Part shown: positions 16,722 to 25,807 of the stretch, in pieces
Position numbering within the stretch: position 1 is the stretch's first letter
Layout of the letters: every line of letters starts with the position of its first letter
NCBI GenBank assembly: GCA_902798545.1
Contig: CADBWQ010000005.1
Coordinates: 48,381-112,380 of the forward strand
Direction of reading: 5' to 3'
DNA length: 64,000 nucleotides
From: Oscillospiraceae bacterium
GTDB lineage: Bacteria > Bacillota > Clostridia > Oscillospirales > Oscillospiraceae
Made by a program: the position numbers and the translations under genes
The notes under the pieces: model-generated
The model's database searches: none
What the model saw: the letters and a program-made list of their open reading frames with translations, nothing else
What the model was told of the DNA's origin: nothing

Positions 16722-17069
16722 TCAGGCATTGACCGAGCCGCCGCAGAAGGAACAGTTGCCGTCAGCATCCGGAATGGTGTTCAGCCCGCACCACGGGCAG
16801 ACGACCGATTCTGCCATAACAACCGATGTATCAGGTGTTTCAGCAGATATTTCCTCTGGCATATTTCCCGGAGCAACGTTGGCTTCCGGTATGACTTCCT
16901 CGGCAGGGACAGGTGGAATGACCGGTTCTGTAAAGGATACAGGTAATGGCTGACCTGCGCGCATACAGTCAACGCAGGCTTTGATCTCATTGCCCATGTT
17001 GAGGTACTGATAATATTCAGAGAGCCTCACGTTCCCGGTATCAGCGAGGTTTACCTGTCCGCCCGGCAT
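16722..17069 (-). CDS. Zinc-ribbon protein, 5' end uncertain
   Basis: From ATG 17069 the frame encodes 115 residues. It has a CVDCMRAG element near residue 32, a proline/glutamate-rich linker, and a C-terminal zinc ribbon with CPWCG at 91 and CSFCGG at 106. No ribosome site precedes ATG 17069. The minus-strand frame stays open beyond it, and the first residues upstream (IRFSLSNGYVKTGDRPDA) look protein-like, so the true start may lie near ATG 17162, inside the divergent kinase gene, or the gene may have lost its 5' end. Function unknown. Confidence 0.55.
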   Translation of the reverse strand: MPGGQVNLADTGNVRLSEYYQYLNMGNEIKACVDCMRAGQPLPVSFTEPVIPPVPAEEVIPEANVAPGNMPEEISAETPDTSVVMAESVVCPWCGLNTIPDADGNCSFCGGSVNA

Positions 17070-17124
17070 GATCGCGTCAGGACGGTCCCCGGTCTTGACA
17101 TAGCCGTTGGAGAGGCTGAAGCGG

Positions 17125-18030
17125 ATGCAGGAACTTGCCGGAACGCCGGGCGGTATCGTCATTACGACAGCGGCGATCCTGCTGGTCATGGGGGAGCTGT
17201 TTGCCTGCGTTTTTCGAATTGGACAGAAGAAGCGCGATTCTTCCTTCCTGTACGTTCTGTTCCAGCTGGTATTCGGCGCAGGTGGACTCTGCATTCTGCT
17301 GGATGGGATTTTCGACAACCGGCAGGAGCGCGAGAGCTGGCCGAAACTGGTCCTCGCGGCGTATGCGCTGCCCTGGCCGGTGATCGTCGGGATTGAGCTG
17401 GTGTTCGGCGCATTACTGGCCGCAACGCTGGTGAAACTTCGGCGGGAACTGCACGAGGCTGAGGCTTCCGGGCTGCGGCGGGATATGCTGCAGATCGCAG
17501 AGGAAGAAGCGCGCCTGCGCACGCGCATTGCCGTGCACGACAGTCTGGGAGACCTGTTGCTGTTCTGCAAGTACTACTTTGATCATCCGGGAGAAGTGAG
17601 CCGTACTGAACTTCTGAATATGATGAACCAGGCAAACCGCGAACTCCTGAACGATGCGGAGAAAAACCGGTTTGAAGTGGATGAGGTGCAGAAAGCTCTG
17701 ATGACCGCAGGGGAAATTGGGGTTTCGGTTGCGCTTTCCGGTCACCTCCCGGAAGACAAAGCGAAGAGACAATTGCTGGGACAGGCGATTCACGAGTGTG
17801 CTGCGAACACGCTGAAACATGCAGACGGCAGTCGCCTTACGGTTAAGCTCAGTGAAACCGGCGGCACGCTGCGAATCGAGATCCGGAACAACGGCAGAGC
17901 GCCGGAAGGGCCGATTCTCGAGAGCGGCGGCCTGAAGTCTCTGCGCCAGATGGCCGAGTCGGCCGGCGGCATTATGCGGATTGAGCATTCGCCGGAATTC
18001 CGTCTGCTGATTCTGATACCGAACCGATAA
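17125..18030 (+). CDS. Orphan sensor histidine kinase-like protein
   Basis: A 301-residue protein from ATG 17125, chosen because GGAGAGG lies 9 bases before it. Membrane helices are at about residues 11-31, 42-62 and 84-104. A coiled linker leads to a short dimerisation region with a candidate phospho-acceptor His138 (RIAVHDSLGD), resembling HisKA_3 kinases. A GHKL ATPase domain follows with HECAANTLKHA as N-box and GGLKSLRQMAE as late motif. No response regulator adjoins it. It could phosphorylate a distant LuxR-type regulator. Confidence 0.75.
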   Translation: MQELAGTPGGIVITTAAILLVMGELFACVFRIGQKKRDSSFLYVLFQLVFGAGGLCILLDGIFDNRQERESWPKLVLAAYALPWPVIVGIELVFGALLAATLVKLRRELHEAEASGLRRDMLQIAEEEARLRTRIAVHDSLGDLLLFCKYYFDHPGEVSRTELLNMMNQANRELLNDAEKNRFEVDEVQKALMTAGEIGVSVALSGHLPEDKAKRQLLGQAIHECAANTLKHADGSRLTVKLSETGGTLRIEIRNNGRAPEGPILESGGLKSLRQMAESAGGIMRIEHSPEFRLLILIPNR

Positions 18031-18071
18031 AAACAGATTCACCCCGCCTCCAGACGGAGGCGGGGTGAATC
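18030..18071 (-). terminator. Intrinsic terminator of the cysS operon
   Basis: A 16-base perfect stem (GATTCACCCCGCCTCC against 18056-18071) closes on AGAC. Read on the minus strand it is followed by TGTTTTTATC. It also sits just after the kinase stop on the plus strand but lacks a T-run that way. Confidence 0.85.
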
Positions 18072-18086
18072 GATAAGCGGAGGATT

Positions 18087-19559
18087 TTATACTCTCTTCC
18101 AGGTGACACCATTGGGGATGTCGGTGAGTTCAACACCCATGGCTTTCAGCTCATCGCGGATCTGATCGGCAAGCGCGAAGTCCTTTGCTTTCTTGGCAGC
18201 GCGGCGGGCTTCGATCTTTGCGGTGACCGCCGCGTCTTCTTCGCCGCTCTCGGAGACAATGCTGAAACCGGCGGCGGCAGTACCTGCAGATTTGGCGGCC
18301 TCGGCCTTCTTCAGCTCGGCGCGCTTTTCATCGGCTTTCTCAATGAGGCTGAGGCTCAGAACACGATCGAGATCGGCGACAAGCGCCAGCTTGGTGGCAT
18401 CGTTGGTCTTGGCTTTCAGCACGTCATAGAGCGCCGTGACGCCGAGCGAGGTGTTCAGGTCGTTGTCCATGGCGGTTTTGAATTTGCCGGTCAGCTCATC
18501 AAACACCGCCTGATCCACCTCTTCACCGCTGTCCGGATTCAGACCGGCGATGCGGGCGATCAGCTTGCGGTAGGCTCCCTGGGCATTGTCCAGATTCTCC
18601 CAGGTGAAGACCAGCGCCTTGCGATAGTGGCTCTGCAGGCAGAAGAAGCGGTAGCTCAGAGGATCATAGCCTTTTTCTTCCAGCAGGGAAACCGTGAGAA
18701 ACTCACCGGAGCTCTTGGACATCTTGCCGGAGTTGGTGTTCAGGTGAAGGACATGCACCCACCAGTTGCACCATTTGTGGCCGAGATAGCTCTCACTCTG
18801 GGCGATCTCGTTGGTGTGGTGGGGGAAGGCGTTGTCAATGCCGCCGCAGTGGATGTCCAGATCCTCGCCCAGATGCTTCATGGAGATGCCGCTGCACTCA
18901 ATGTGCCAGCCGGGGTAGCCGACACCCCAGGGAGAATCCCACTTCAGTGCCTGATCTTCAAACTTGGACTTGGTGAACCAGAGAACAAAGTCATTCCGGT
19001 TCCGCTTGTTGGTGTCCTCTTCAACGCCCTCGCGCACACCCACATCCAGGTCGTCGGCGTTGAAATCGTTGAAGATATAATAGCGCTCCAGCTTGGAGGT
19101 GTCGAAGTAGACATTCCCGCCGGCAAAGTATGCATATCCGGTGTCCATCAGTTTGGAGATGATCTTGATGTATTCATCGATGCAGTTGGTGGCGGGCTCC
19201 ACAACGTCCGGACGCTTGATATTGAGCTTGCGGCAGTCGTCGAAGAACGCGTCGGTGTAGTATTTGGCGATTTCCATGACGGTCTTGTGCTCGCGCCGGG
19301 CGCCCTTGAGCATCTTGTCTTCTCCCTCGTCAGCATCGGAGGTGAGATGGCCGACATCTGTGATGTTCATGACACGCTTGACCGGATAGCCGACATAGCG
19401 CAGATACTTCTCAAGGACATCTTCCATGATATAGGAGCGGAGATTGCCGATATGAGCAAAGTGATAGACCGTCGGTCCGCAGGTATACATTTTGACGATG
19501 TCCGGGTTGTTGGGGACGAACAGTTCTTTCTTCCTGCTTGCAGAATTATACAGATACAT
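18087..19559 (-). CDS. cysS: Cysteinyl-tRNA synthetase
   Basis: CysRS charges tRNA-Cys with cysteine in the cytoplasm. At 490 residues it has the usual length. Seen are the zinc ligand Cys27 in TCGPT, the class I HIGH motif as HIGN at residues 36-39, CSGISMKHLGEDLDIHCGG with the other zinc ligands, the GKMSKSSGEF loop, and a C-terminal DALR region with an alanine-rich insert. AAAGGAAG precedes the ATG. It is last in the run DUF1385-prmC-recX-rimO-pgsA-cysS and is followed by a terminator. No T-box leader is seen directly upstream. Confidence 0.97.
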   Translation of the reverse strand: MYLYNSASRKKELFVPNNPDIVKMYTCGPTVYHFAHIGNLRSYIMEDVLEKYLRYVGYPVKRVMNITDVGHLTSDADEGEDKMLKGARREHKTVMEIAKYYTDAFFDDCRKLNIKRPDVVEPATNCIDEYIKIISKLMDTGYAYFAGGNVYFDTSKLERYYIFNDFNADDLDVGVREGVEEDTNKRNRNDFVLWFTKSKFEDQALKWDSPWGVGYPGWHIECSGISMKHLGEDLDIHCGGIDNAFPHHTNEIAQSESYLGHKWCNWWVHVLHLNTNSGKMSKSSGEFLTVSLLEEKGYDPLSYRFFCLQSHYRKALVFTWENLDNAQGAYRKLIARIAGLNPDSGEEVDQAVFDELTGKFKTAMDNDLNTSLGVTALYDVLKAKTNDATKLALVADLDRVLSLSLIEKADEKRAELKKAEAAKSAGTAAAGFSIVSESGEEDAAVTAKIEARRAAKKAKDFALADQIRDELKAMGVELTDIPNGVTWKRV

Positions 19560-19640
19560 GCTTCCAGCTTCCTTTCTAGATGATACGTGGTAGTATTACC
19601 GGCTGCTGCGGGTGCCTCATCGACGCGGCAGCGGGTATGA

Positions 19641-20162
19641 TCAGTCGATGTCCCGGAAGACATCTTTATTTTTTACAAAGTATTCGATCCCGGAATATGC
19701 GGTGGTAATGAGAATAAGCCATGTACAGACCTGGTTCAGTATCGGGGAGGGAAATACCGTCATCAGACCAAGGACAACCATCGTGACGGCGGTCTTGACC
19801 TTGCCGGACCAGGCAGCCGCGATGACACGCTTCTGCTCCACCGCGATGAGGCGCAGGCCGGAGACCGCAAATTCCCGGAAGAGCACGATCGCAACGGCCC
19901 AGCCAGGCATCTGACCTTCTTCCACAAAGTAACACATGGCCGCCAGCACCAGCATCTTGTCCGCCAGCGGGTCCATAAACTTTCCGAAATTCGTGATCTG
20001 GTTGTAATGACGGGCAATGTAGCCGTCCGCCATGTCTGAAAGACATGCGACGATATATACCGTGAGGGCAGCAAGCGCATGTCCGCGATAGGCCAGACAC
20101 AGCCACACCGGGATCAGGATGATTCGCAGCACGGTAATCTTATTTGCAGTTGTCTTCAACAT
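19641..20162 (-). CDS. pgsA: CDP-diacylglycerol-glycerol-3-phosphate 3-phosphatidyltransferase
   Basis: PgsA makes phosphatidylglycerophosphate from CDP-diacylglycerol and glycerol 3-phosphate in the membrane, the committed step to phosphatidylglycerol and cardiolipin. The 173-residue protein carries the CDP-alcohol phosphotransferase signature DMADGYIAR...GKFMDPLADK (two aspartate pairs) near residues 42-68, and about five hydrophobic segments. Its start overlaps the rimO end by 7 bases. The substrate glycerol 3-phosphate ties it to glpK and plsY in this window. Confidence 0.95.
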   Translation of the reverse strand: MLKTTANKITVLRIILIPVWLCLAYRGHALAALTVYIVACLSDMADGYIARHYNQITNFGKFMDPLADKMLVLAAMCYFVEEGQMPGWAVAIVLFREFAVSGLRLIAVEQKRVIAAAWSGKVKTAVTMVVLGLMTVFPSPILNQVCTWLILITTAYSGIEYFVKNKDVFRDID

Positions 20163-21535
20163 GATTTCTTACAGCCTCCGAATCCCTCACGCCGATACCC
20201 GGCTGCTTCAATGACGCATTCACCGAACAGAACATCTCCCTCGGAACGGGTGATCCGTACCGGAACAATCTCGCCGGGGCGACAATTGCCGTCAATCACA
20301 GCGAAGGAGTCAATTTCCGGAGAGTCCGCCCAGGTCCGGCCAGTCATAAGACCACCGTCTTCTTCCCAGGGACCTTCAACCAGAACAGGAATACATCGGC
20401 CGACCTGACGGGCGGCAAACTCATCGAGGATCTGCCCCTGCAGTTCCAGTACACGCTCGGCCCGACGGGCAGCCTCTTCAGCATCACAGTGGTCCATCTT
20501 TGCAGCCGGTGTGCCCTCTTCGGGCGAGAATGGGAAAACGCCGACGCGCTCGATCCGTACTTCCTTCAGCCAGTCCAGAAGTTCTTCGAACTCGGCCTCA
20601 CCCTCACCAGGGAGACCCGTAATCAGACTGGTGCGCAGCACCAGATTTGGGATCCGATCCCGCAGTGTCTTCAGCAGCACGCGGATCTCATCGCCCGTCC
20701 CGTGGCGGTTCATCCGCTTCAGAATGTCGTTGTTGATGTGCTGGATTGGGATATCCAGATACTTGACGATCTTATCATTTGTTGAGATCTCTTCAATGAG
20801 TTCGTCGTCAAACTGGTCCGGATAGAGGTAGTGCAGCCGGATCCACTCAACGCCCTCAATTGCCGAGAGGCGGCGACAGAGCTCAGCAAGACATCGCTTC
20901 CCATAGCGGTCGGTCCCGTATCGGGTGATATCCTGAGCAATTACGATGAGCTCCTTCACACCGCCGGCAGCGAGTTCTTCCGCTTCGCGGACGATGGCAT
21001 CCATATCCCGGGAGCGGTACCGTCCGCGGATGAAGGGAATCGCACAGAAGGCACAGAAGTTGTCACAGCCCTCCGCAATCCTGAGCCACGCCCAGCCCGG
21101 CCCGGTAGAGACGTCGCGAGGCAATTCTTCCACCGGTGCGCTTCTGTCGCCGAACGACCGGTAGTTCTTCTTTGAGAGAACTGCCTTGGCCGCGTCCACA
21201 ATCTTATCGAAGCTTCCGACGCCAAGAACCGCATCGATCTCCGGCAGTTCTTTCTGGATCTCATCCTGATAGCGCTCAGAGAGACAGCCCGTCACGATGA
21301 TCCCGCCGAGTCTGCCCTCGGCTTTCAGCGCCGCATGCTCCAGAATGCAGTCGATGGCCTCAGATTTCGCTGCGTCAATAAAGCCGCACGTATTAATAAT
21401 GGCCAGGTCTGCTCCGTCCGCTTCCGCCACGGGCACGAACCCGGCCTCCCGCATCAGATGATGCATCTGCTCGCTGTTTACCAGATTCTTGGCACAGCCA
21501 AGCGAAACAAGTGAAAATGTCGTTTTTCTTTGCAT
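20156..21535 (-). CDS. rimO: Ribosomal protein S12 methylthiotransferase
   Basis: RimO is a radical SAM enzyme that methylthiolates the conserved aspartate of ribosomal protein S12. From ATG 21535 it is 459 residues. An N-terminal MTTase domain with cysteines (LGCAKNLVNSE and later) comes first, then the radical SAM CDNFCAFC triad after AEGC, then a C-terminal TRAM domain. ATG 21535 has AAGGA five bases upstream, better than the TTG at 21550. It follows recX by 11 bases. Confidence 0.95.
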   Translation of the reverse strand: MQRKTTFSLVSLGCAKNLVNSEQMHHLMREAGFVPVAEADGADLAIINTCGFIDAAKSEAIDCILEHAALKAEGRLGGIIVTGCLSERYQDEIQKELPEIDAVLGVGSFDKIVDAAKAVLSKKNYRSFGDRSAPVEELPRDVSTGPGWAWLRIAEGCDNFCAFCAIPFIRGRYRSRDMDAIVREAEELAAGGVKELIVIAQDITRYGTDRYGKRCLAELCRRLSAIEGVEWIRLHYLYPDQFDDELIEEISTNDKIVKYLDIPIQHINNDILKRMNRHGTGDEIRVLLKTLRDRIPNLVLRTSLITGLPGEGEAEFEELLDWLKEVRIERVGVFPFSPEEGTPAAKMDHCDAEEAARRAERVLELQGQILDEFAARQVGRCIPVLVEGPWEEDGGLMTGRTWADSPEIDSFAVIDGNCRPGEIVPVRITRSEGDVLFGECVIEAAGYRREGFGGCKKSC

Positions 21536-21546
21536 GTTTTCCTTCT

Positions 21547-21999
21547 TCAAAACGTATCGACATCCTGGCCGACCCGCTCAATCGCCCGCCGAACCTCGTC
21601 CCAGGTATATCCGCGCCGCACGAGTGCAGCTGAGACCTTCCTGACTTCGTCCCGATTCTCCGCATCGCGCAGCTTCGATCGCACCAGACGGTCAAGAGTG
21701 TCATCATCCTCCGGTATTTCGGCGAGGGCTTCGTCCCAGAACTCCGTTGCGATTCCACGTCGTGAAAGCTCTGCGGTGATCCGGCTGATCCCGTAGCCTT
21801 TTGAGGTCGCATGACGGACCACAGAAGCGGCATAGGTCTTGTCATTCAGAAAACCCAGCTCCTCCAGCCAGTTCAGAACTTCTTCAAGATCCTGATCGGG
21901 GCAGGAGGTTTTCCGCTTCAGTTTGTCCGAGAGCTCCCGCCTGGAATGAGCCCGATAGGACAGCAGATTCAATGCCTTGTCACGGAGTTCCGTATTCAT
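21547..21999 (-). CDS. recX: Regulatory protein RecX
   Basis: RecX binds and inhibits RecA filaments. The 150-residue protein is made of three helical repeats, with the typical YRAHSRRELSDKL, KGYGISRITAELSRRGI and ALVRRGYTWDEVRRAI segments. It lies between prmC and rimO with 4 and 11 bases of spacing; recA is not in this window. Confidence 0.93.
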   Translation of the reverse strand: MNTELRDKALNLLSYRAHSRRELSDKLKRKTSCPDQDLEEVLNWLEELGFLNDKTYAASVVRHATSKGYGISRITAELSRRGIATEFWDEALAEIPEDDDTLDRLVRSKLRDAENRDEVRKVSAALVRRGYTWDEVRRAIERVGQDVDTF

Positions 22000-22003
22000 C
22001 GGA

Positions 22004-22867
22004 TCAGAATTCCTCCAGTCGCCCGATTACGACCCGGTCGATTCCCGCGGTATCCTGACGGAGCTCAGCCTCTGCAAAGCCGCCTTCCAGCAGCATGCCG
22101 CTCACCGCTTCTGCTTCGTCTTCTCCAACCTCAAAGAAAATCAGACCGCCGGGCTTCAGCACCGAACGCCAGTACTTGATGATGCCCTTGTAGAACTTCA
22201 GACCGTCTTCACCGCCGTCCAGAGCCCAAATGGGTTCGTGATCACGGACGGAGGTATCCAGTGCCATGATCTCAGCGCTGGCAATGTAGGGAGGATTTGA
22301 GACAACCACGTCAAACTGTCCGATCCCCATGGGAGGAGAGGCAAGGGCGTCTGCCTGCAGGCAGAGCACGCGGGAATTGAGGCGGTTAAGAGCCACGTTC
22401 TCCCTGCAGACCTGAAGGGCGCTGGCGCTGATGTCCACAGCCACAATCTTTGTGGCGGGGAGCTCTCTGGCAATGGCACAGGCGATACAGCCGCTGCCGC
22501 AGCAGAGATCCAGTACGCGCGCATCCATCTTCCGCCCGGTGAGCTTTTCCTTCACCGCGTCAATGAGCACTTCGGTGTCCATCCGCGGGATCAGTACATC
22601 CGGTGTGATTACCAGAGGCAGACCGTAAAACTCCCACGTCCCCGTGATGTAAGCCACAGGTTCTCCCGCAAGACGACGCTCAACGTAGCCTGCGACACGG
22701 TCCACGACCTCTTCTGTGGTGTACAGGTTCAGGTCCCGAAGCAGCTCTGCCACGGATTTGCCGGCAGCGTGGGCCACCAGCAGTCTCGATTCCAGCTGAT
22801 ACCCGGGAATATCCTCCTGCATCAGCCGCTTCCTGGTCATCAGGGTCAAGTCGTTATATGTTCTCAA
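22004..22867 (-). CDS. prmC: Release factor glutamine methyltransferase
   Basis: PrmC methylates the glutamine of the GGQ motif in release factors RF1 and RF2; RF1 (prfA) is in this window at 54801. The frame is open from 22975 and overlaps the upstream gene. TTG 22867 is preferred because GAGG lies 8 bases before it, and the product (287 residues, starting MRTYNDLTLM) has normal family length. SAM-binding motif I LDLCCGSGCIA is near residue 117 and the catalytic NPPY motif near 190. Confidence 0.93.
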   Translation of the reverse strand: MRTYNDLTLMTRKRLMQEDIPGYQLESRLLVAHAAGKSVAELLRDLNLYTTEEVVDRVAGYVERRLAGEPVAYITGTWEFYGLPLVITPDVLIPRMDTEVLIDAVKEKLTGRKMDARVLDLCCGSGCIACAIARELPATKIVAVDISASALQVCRENVALNRLNSRVLCLQADALASPPMGIGQFDVVVSNPPYIASAEIMALDTSVRDHEPIWALDGGEDGLKFYKGIIKYWRSVLKPGGLIFFEVGEDEAEAVSGMLLEGGFAEAELRQDTAGIDRVVIGRLEEF

Positions 22868-22908
22868 AGGTCTGTCCTCTTCCTGTTGTTGTTTTCTTTG
22901 ACCGTGTT

Positions 22909-23865
22909 TCAGGTACCCCAGGCGTCGCTGCCTTTTTCCTCGGGAATGACCAGCTGCATCGCACGGATTGCACACTCGATCATGTCGTCGTCCGGCTCAT
23001 TCGTCGTGATGTGCTGCAGCCACTTGCCCGGAGCGGAGAGAATAGCCGAGAGCTTGTTGTCGTGCAGACCGCACCAGCGGTTGATCTCATAGCTGATCCC
23101 AACCACCACAGGCAGCAACAGCAGATGCACTCCCACGCGGGCGAAGGGATTGGCAACCCGAACAGTGGCGTTGACAAGAATGCTGACCAGCACTACCACC
23201 AGCAGAAAGCTGGTGCCGCAGCGGGGATGGAAGCGCTTTTCAGGCCGGACATTCTCGACCGTCAGTTCCTTTCCATGCTCATAGCAGAAGATCGTCTTAT
23301 GCTCGGCTCCGTGATAGGAAAAAAGACGCTTGATATCCTTCATATTTGCCACAAGCGACATATAGCCCAGCAGAATCGCCACCTTCACGACACCCTCAGA
23401 GAGGTTCCGCAGAAGATAGGTCTTTGTCAGGGGCTTGATGGCCGTGACAATGAATGTCGGCAGAAAGATAAACAGGAACACACTGAGCAGGATGCCCAGT
23501 ACCACGGCAACATAAATGATGAGCTTCTCCGCCTTCTCCGCAGAGAAGTGCTCGCTGATCCATTTGTCGATCTTATCCGGTTCCTCCTGCTGTTCAAGGG
23601 GGACCAGGCTTGCGGAATAGGTCAGGGCCTGCATGCCCTTGACCATCGAGTCGATAAAAGTGACACAGCCACGTACAAAAGGCCAGCCAAAGAAGGGGTA
23701 TTTCTCACGCAGCAGATGCAGGTCCTCGACCTTTTCAACCAGACCGTCCTCGGTCCGGCAGACGATGGCCTGTTTCTTGGGGCCACGCATCAGAATACCC
23801 TCAATCAAGGCCTGGCCGCCGATAGAGGTCTTAAAACCACAGGATTTCTCGTGTTTTCCAGCCAT
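22909..23865 (-). CDS. DUF1385 (YqhQ-like) membrane protein
   Basis: From ATG 23865 (TGGAG six bases upstream) this is 318 residues. It begins with the conserved GGQALIEGILMRGP element near residue 15 and has at least four hydrophobic segments, with HGAEHKTI in the middle, as in the DUF1385/YqhQ family. B. subtilis YqhQ has no settled biochemical role. The co-directional run with prmC downstream is a common clostridial arrangement. The gap to the upstream kinase is 52 bases with no terminator, so read-through from the two-component system is possible. Confidence 0.88.
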   Translation of the reverse strand: MAGKHEKSCGFKTSIGGQALIEGILMRGPKKQAIVCRTEDGLVEKVEDLHLLREKYPFFGWPFVRGCVTFIDSMVKGMQALTYSASLVPLEQQEEPDKIDKWISEHFSAEKAEKLIIYVAVVLGILLSVFLFIFLPTFIVTAIKPLTKTYLLRNLSEGVVKVAILLGYMSLVANMKDIKRLFSYHGAEHKTIFCYEHGKELTVENVRPEKRFHPRCGTSFLLVVVLVSILVNATVRVANPFARVGVHLLLLPVVVGISYEINRWCGLHDNKLSAILSAPGKWLQHITTNEPDDDMIECAIRAMQLVIPEEKGSDAWGT

Positions 23866-23917
23866 TGTTAACTCCAGAATCATGCAATGAAATATCAGGG
23901 AAGAGTAATGCGTATTA

Positions 23918-24913
23918 TCAGGTCCTTGAACTGATCGGAAGGTAAATCAGCACCATGCAGCCGCCGCCGTCGGCATTGCGGATATCCATCCGCCCTTTAT
24001 GCCGTGTGACGATCTCATCGCAGACAGCAAGTCCGATGCCCGTACCGCGGTTCTTGGAGCTTCCTTTATAGAATTTCTCCTTCACGTGCGGCAATTCCGC
24101 CTCAGGAATACCATTTCCATAATCGCGGAATATGATCTTCACAAAAGCACCGTCGCGTTCCAGACTCACATCGATGATCTTGCCGTCACCGCCGTGGATC
24201 ATGGCGTTGTCCAGCAGGTTCAGAAACACCTGTTTCAGGCGCTCCGGATCACCCGGAATCATGGGAATATCCTCATCCGGGGCTTTGTAGTTGACATCCA
24301 TTCCCGCCTGCTTCATGAGCTTGCCATAGGTGAAGAGCGCGTCCTCCAGCTCCTCGGCGATGTCGATCATCTCCACGCGCAGGTTAAAGCGTCCGTCCTG
24401 AATCCGGGTGAACTCCAGCAACTCCGTCACCATACCGGTGAGCCGCTCAGCCTCCTTGGAGATAATGTTGATGCCGCGGAGGGAATCCCCCTGTACCGCC
24501 GGATCAAACGCGATGGTTTCACTCCAGCCGGTGATCGCCGTCAGCGGTGTACGAAGCTCGTGGGACACCTGGGAGATAAAGTCTGTACGGGCTTTTTCCG
24601 CCTGGGCAACCTTATCCGACATGTCGTTGATGGCGTCAGTCAGCTGCCCGATTTCATTGTCTCTGCGGTCTTCCAGCTGGCTGCCGTAACTCCCGGAGGC
24701 GATCTCCGCAGCAAATTGCGTCAACCGGTCGATGGGCTCAGAGACATTCTTCCAGAACCAGAAGAGCAGATAGATCATGTAAAAACAGATCAGTACGAGG
24801 ACACAGACGGCCAGAATCATGTACTCGCGGGTCACTGCCCAGATGCTCAGCAGCATGAGGATCAGCGCGGCGATGACTGAAACTGTCAGCTGTGTCCGTA
24901 GATTCTTAAACAT
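23918..24913 (-). CDS. Histidine kinase of an OmpR-type two-component system
   Basis: A 331-residue kinase with two adjacent membrane helices at about residues 9-27 and 31-53, separated by only a few residues. It therefore has no real extracellular domain and probably senses in or at the membrane. A HAMP domain, HisKA with His118 (VSHELRTP) and HATPase with NLLDNAMIHGG, GNGIPE and GTGIGLAV follow. It pairs with the regulator at 24977, 63 bases upstream. Intramembrane-sensing kinases of this form often answer cell-wall stress, which is an inference. Confidence 0.9.
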   Translation of the reverse strand: MFKNLRTQLTVSVIAALILMLLSIWAVTREYMILAVCVLVLICFYMIYLLFWFWKNVSEPIDRLTQFAAEIASGSYGSQLEDRRDNEIGQLTDAINDMSDKVAQAEKARTDFISQVSHELRTPLTAITGWSETIAFDPAVQGDSLRGINIISKEAERLTGMVTELLEFTRIQDGRFNLRVEMIDIAEELEDALFTYGKLMKQAGMDVNYKAPDEDIPMIPGDPERLKQVFLNLLDNAMIHGGDGKIIDVSLERDGAFVKIIFRDYGNGIPEAELPHVKEKFYKGSSKNRGTGIGLAVCDEIVTRHKGRMDIRNADGGGCMVLIYLPISSRT

Positions 24914-24976
24914 AGAAATGTACTTCCTGAAAACGTACTTTCCGGGCGCTGTCCGGAAGGATCCTTATCTCGGGGA

Positions 24977-25666
24977 TCAGTAGCCCCACTTGTACCCATA
25001 GCCCCAGACCGTGGTGATGAATTCCGGTTCCGTGGGATCGGATTCGATCTTGATGCGCAGACGGCGGATATTGACATCGACGGTCTTGAGTTCACCGCTG
25101 AAGTCAGACCCCCATACCGCACTGAGAATATCCTCACGGCTCATGGCCTTGCCCGGATTCTCCATGAACAGTTTCATGAGCTGATACTCGATCTGGGTTA
25201 GCTTCAGGCGCTGGCCGTCCTTCTCCAGGGTGCGGTTGCGCGGATTCAGCACAAAGGGACCGCTGACCAGCTCGGCATTGGCGTTCTCCTCTTCGTCCGA
25301 CCCGAGCCGGCGTACCAGCGCATCCACACGGGCAGTGAGCTCAGCGGGAGAGAACGGTTTGGTCACATAGTCATCGGCACCGGTCATGAGTCCGGTGACC
25401 TTGTCGATCTCCTGACTCTTCGCGGTTAACATAATAATGCCCATTTTGGAACCGGAAGCGCGAATCCTGCGACATACTTCAAAGCCGTCAATATCCGGCA
25501 ACATGACATCCAGCAGAGCGAGACAGATGTCGGGATTGGCCTTGACCTTCTCAAGCGCTTCCGTGCCTGTTGCAGCCTCAATGGGCTCATATCCGCTGCG
25601 GCGCAGATTGATCACAACAAAACTGCGGATATTACTCTCGTCTTCCATGACCAGTATTTTCTTCAT
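24977..25666 (-). CDS. OmpR/PhoB-type response regulator
   Basis: A 229-residue regulator. The receiver domain at about residues 1-115 has acidic residues near 8-10, phospho-acceptor Asp53 (LLDVMLPD) and Lys near 103 (VTKPFSP). The C-terminal winged helix at about 130-229 has TQIEYQLMKLF and DVNIRRLRIKI. It resembles WalR/ResD-type regulators. It is first in its operon, with an extended -10 promoter immediately upstream and the cognate kinase downstream. Confidence 0.93.
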   Translation of the reverse strand: MKKILVMEDESNIRSFVVINLRRSGYEPIEAATGTEALEKVKANPDICLALLDVMLPDIDGFEVCRRIRASGSKMGIIMLTAKSQEIDKVTGLMTGADDYVTKPFSPAELTARVDALVRRLGSDEEENANAELVSGPFVLNPRNRTLEKDGQRLKLTQIEYQLMKLFMENPGKAMSREDILSAVWGSDFSGELKTVDVNIRRLRIKIESDPTEPEFITTVWGYGYKWGY

Positions 25667-25719
25667 ATTGACATTCCCTCCTGATCTCCAAAAGAGACTT
25701 GGTTACAATCTGACAAGTA

Positions 25720-25728
25720 ATTATAACA
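25720..25728 (-). promoter_or_regulatory. Extended -10 promoter of the two-component operon
   Basis: On the minus strand TATAAT (25725-25720) is preceded by TGT, an extended -10. It lies about 54 bases before the response-regulator start and may drive transcription down to the cysS terminator. Confidence 0.6.
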
Positions 25729-25807
25729 TAGTTTTCTCAAAAATGGTAGTCAAAGTTTCAAATAATAGAAATAAAATGAAAAATCTTTGCAGCCTATGGA
25801 TGGGAGC

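Noticed and set aside
16722-17570. Minus-strand open frame of 282 codons
   Set aside because: Its upstream two thirds is antisense to a well-supported kinase gene and has a shadow-like composition; only the 3' part with the zinc ribbon was kept.
19560-19640. Possible T-box riboswitch before cysS
   Set aside because: The gap to pgsA is only 81 bases and contains a small GC hairpin but no T-box sequence or stem I pattern.
22858-23871. Plus-strand open frame of 337 codons
   Set aside because: Antisense to the DUF1385 gene, whose conserved start motif and ribosome site are clear; no recognisable protein features.
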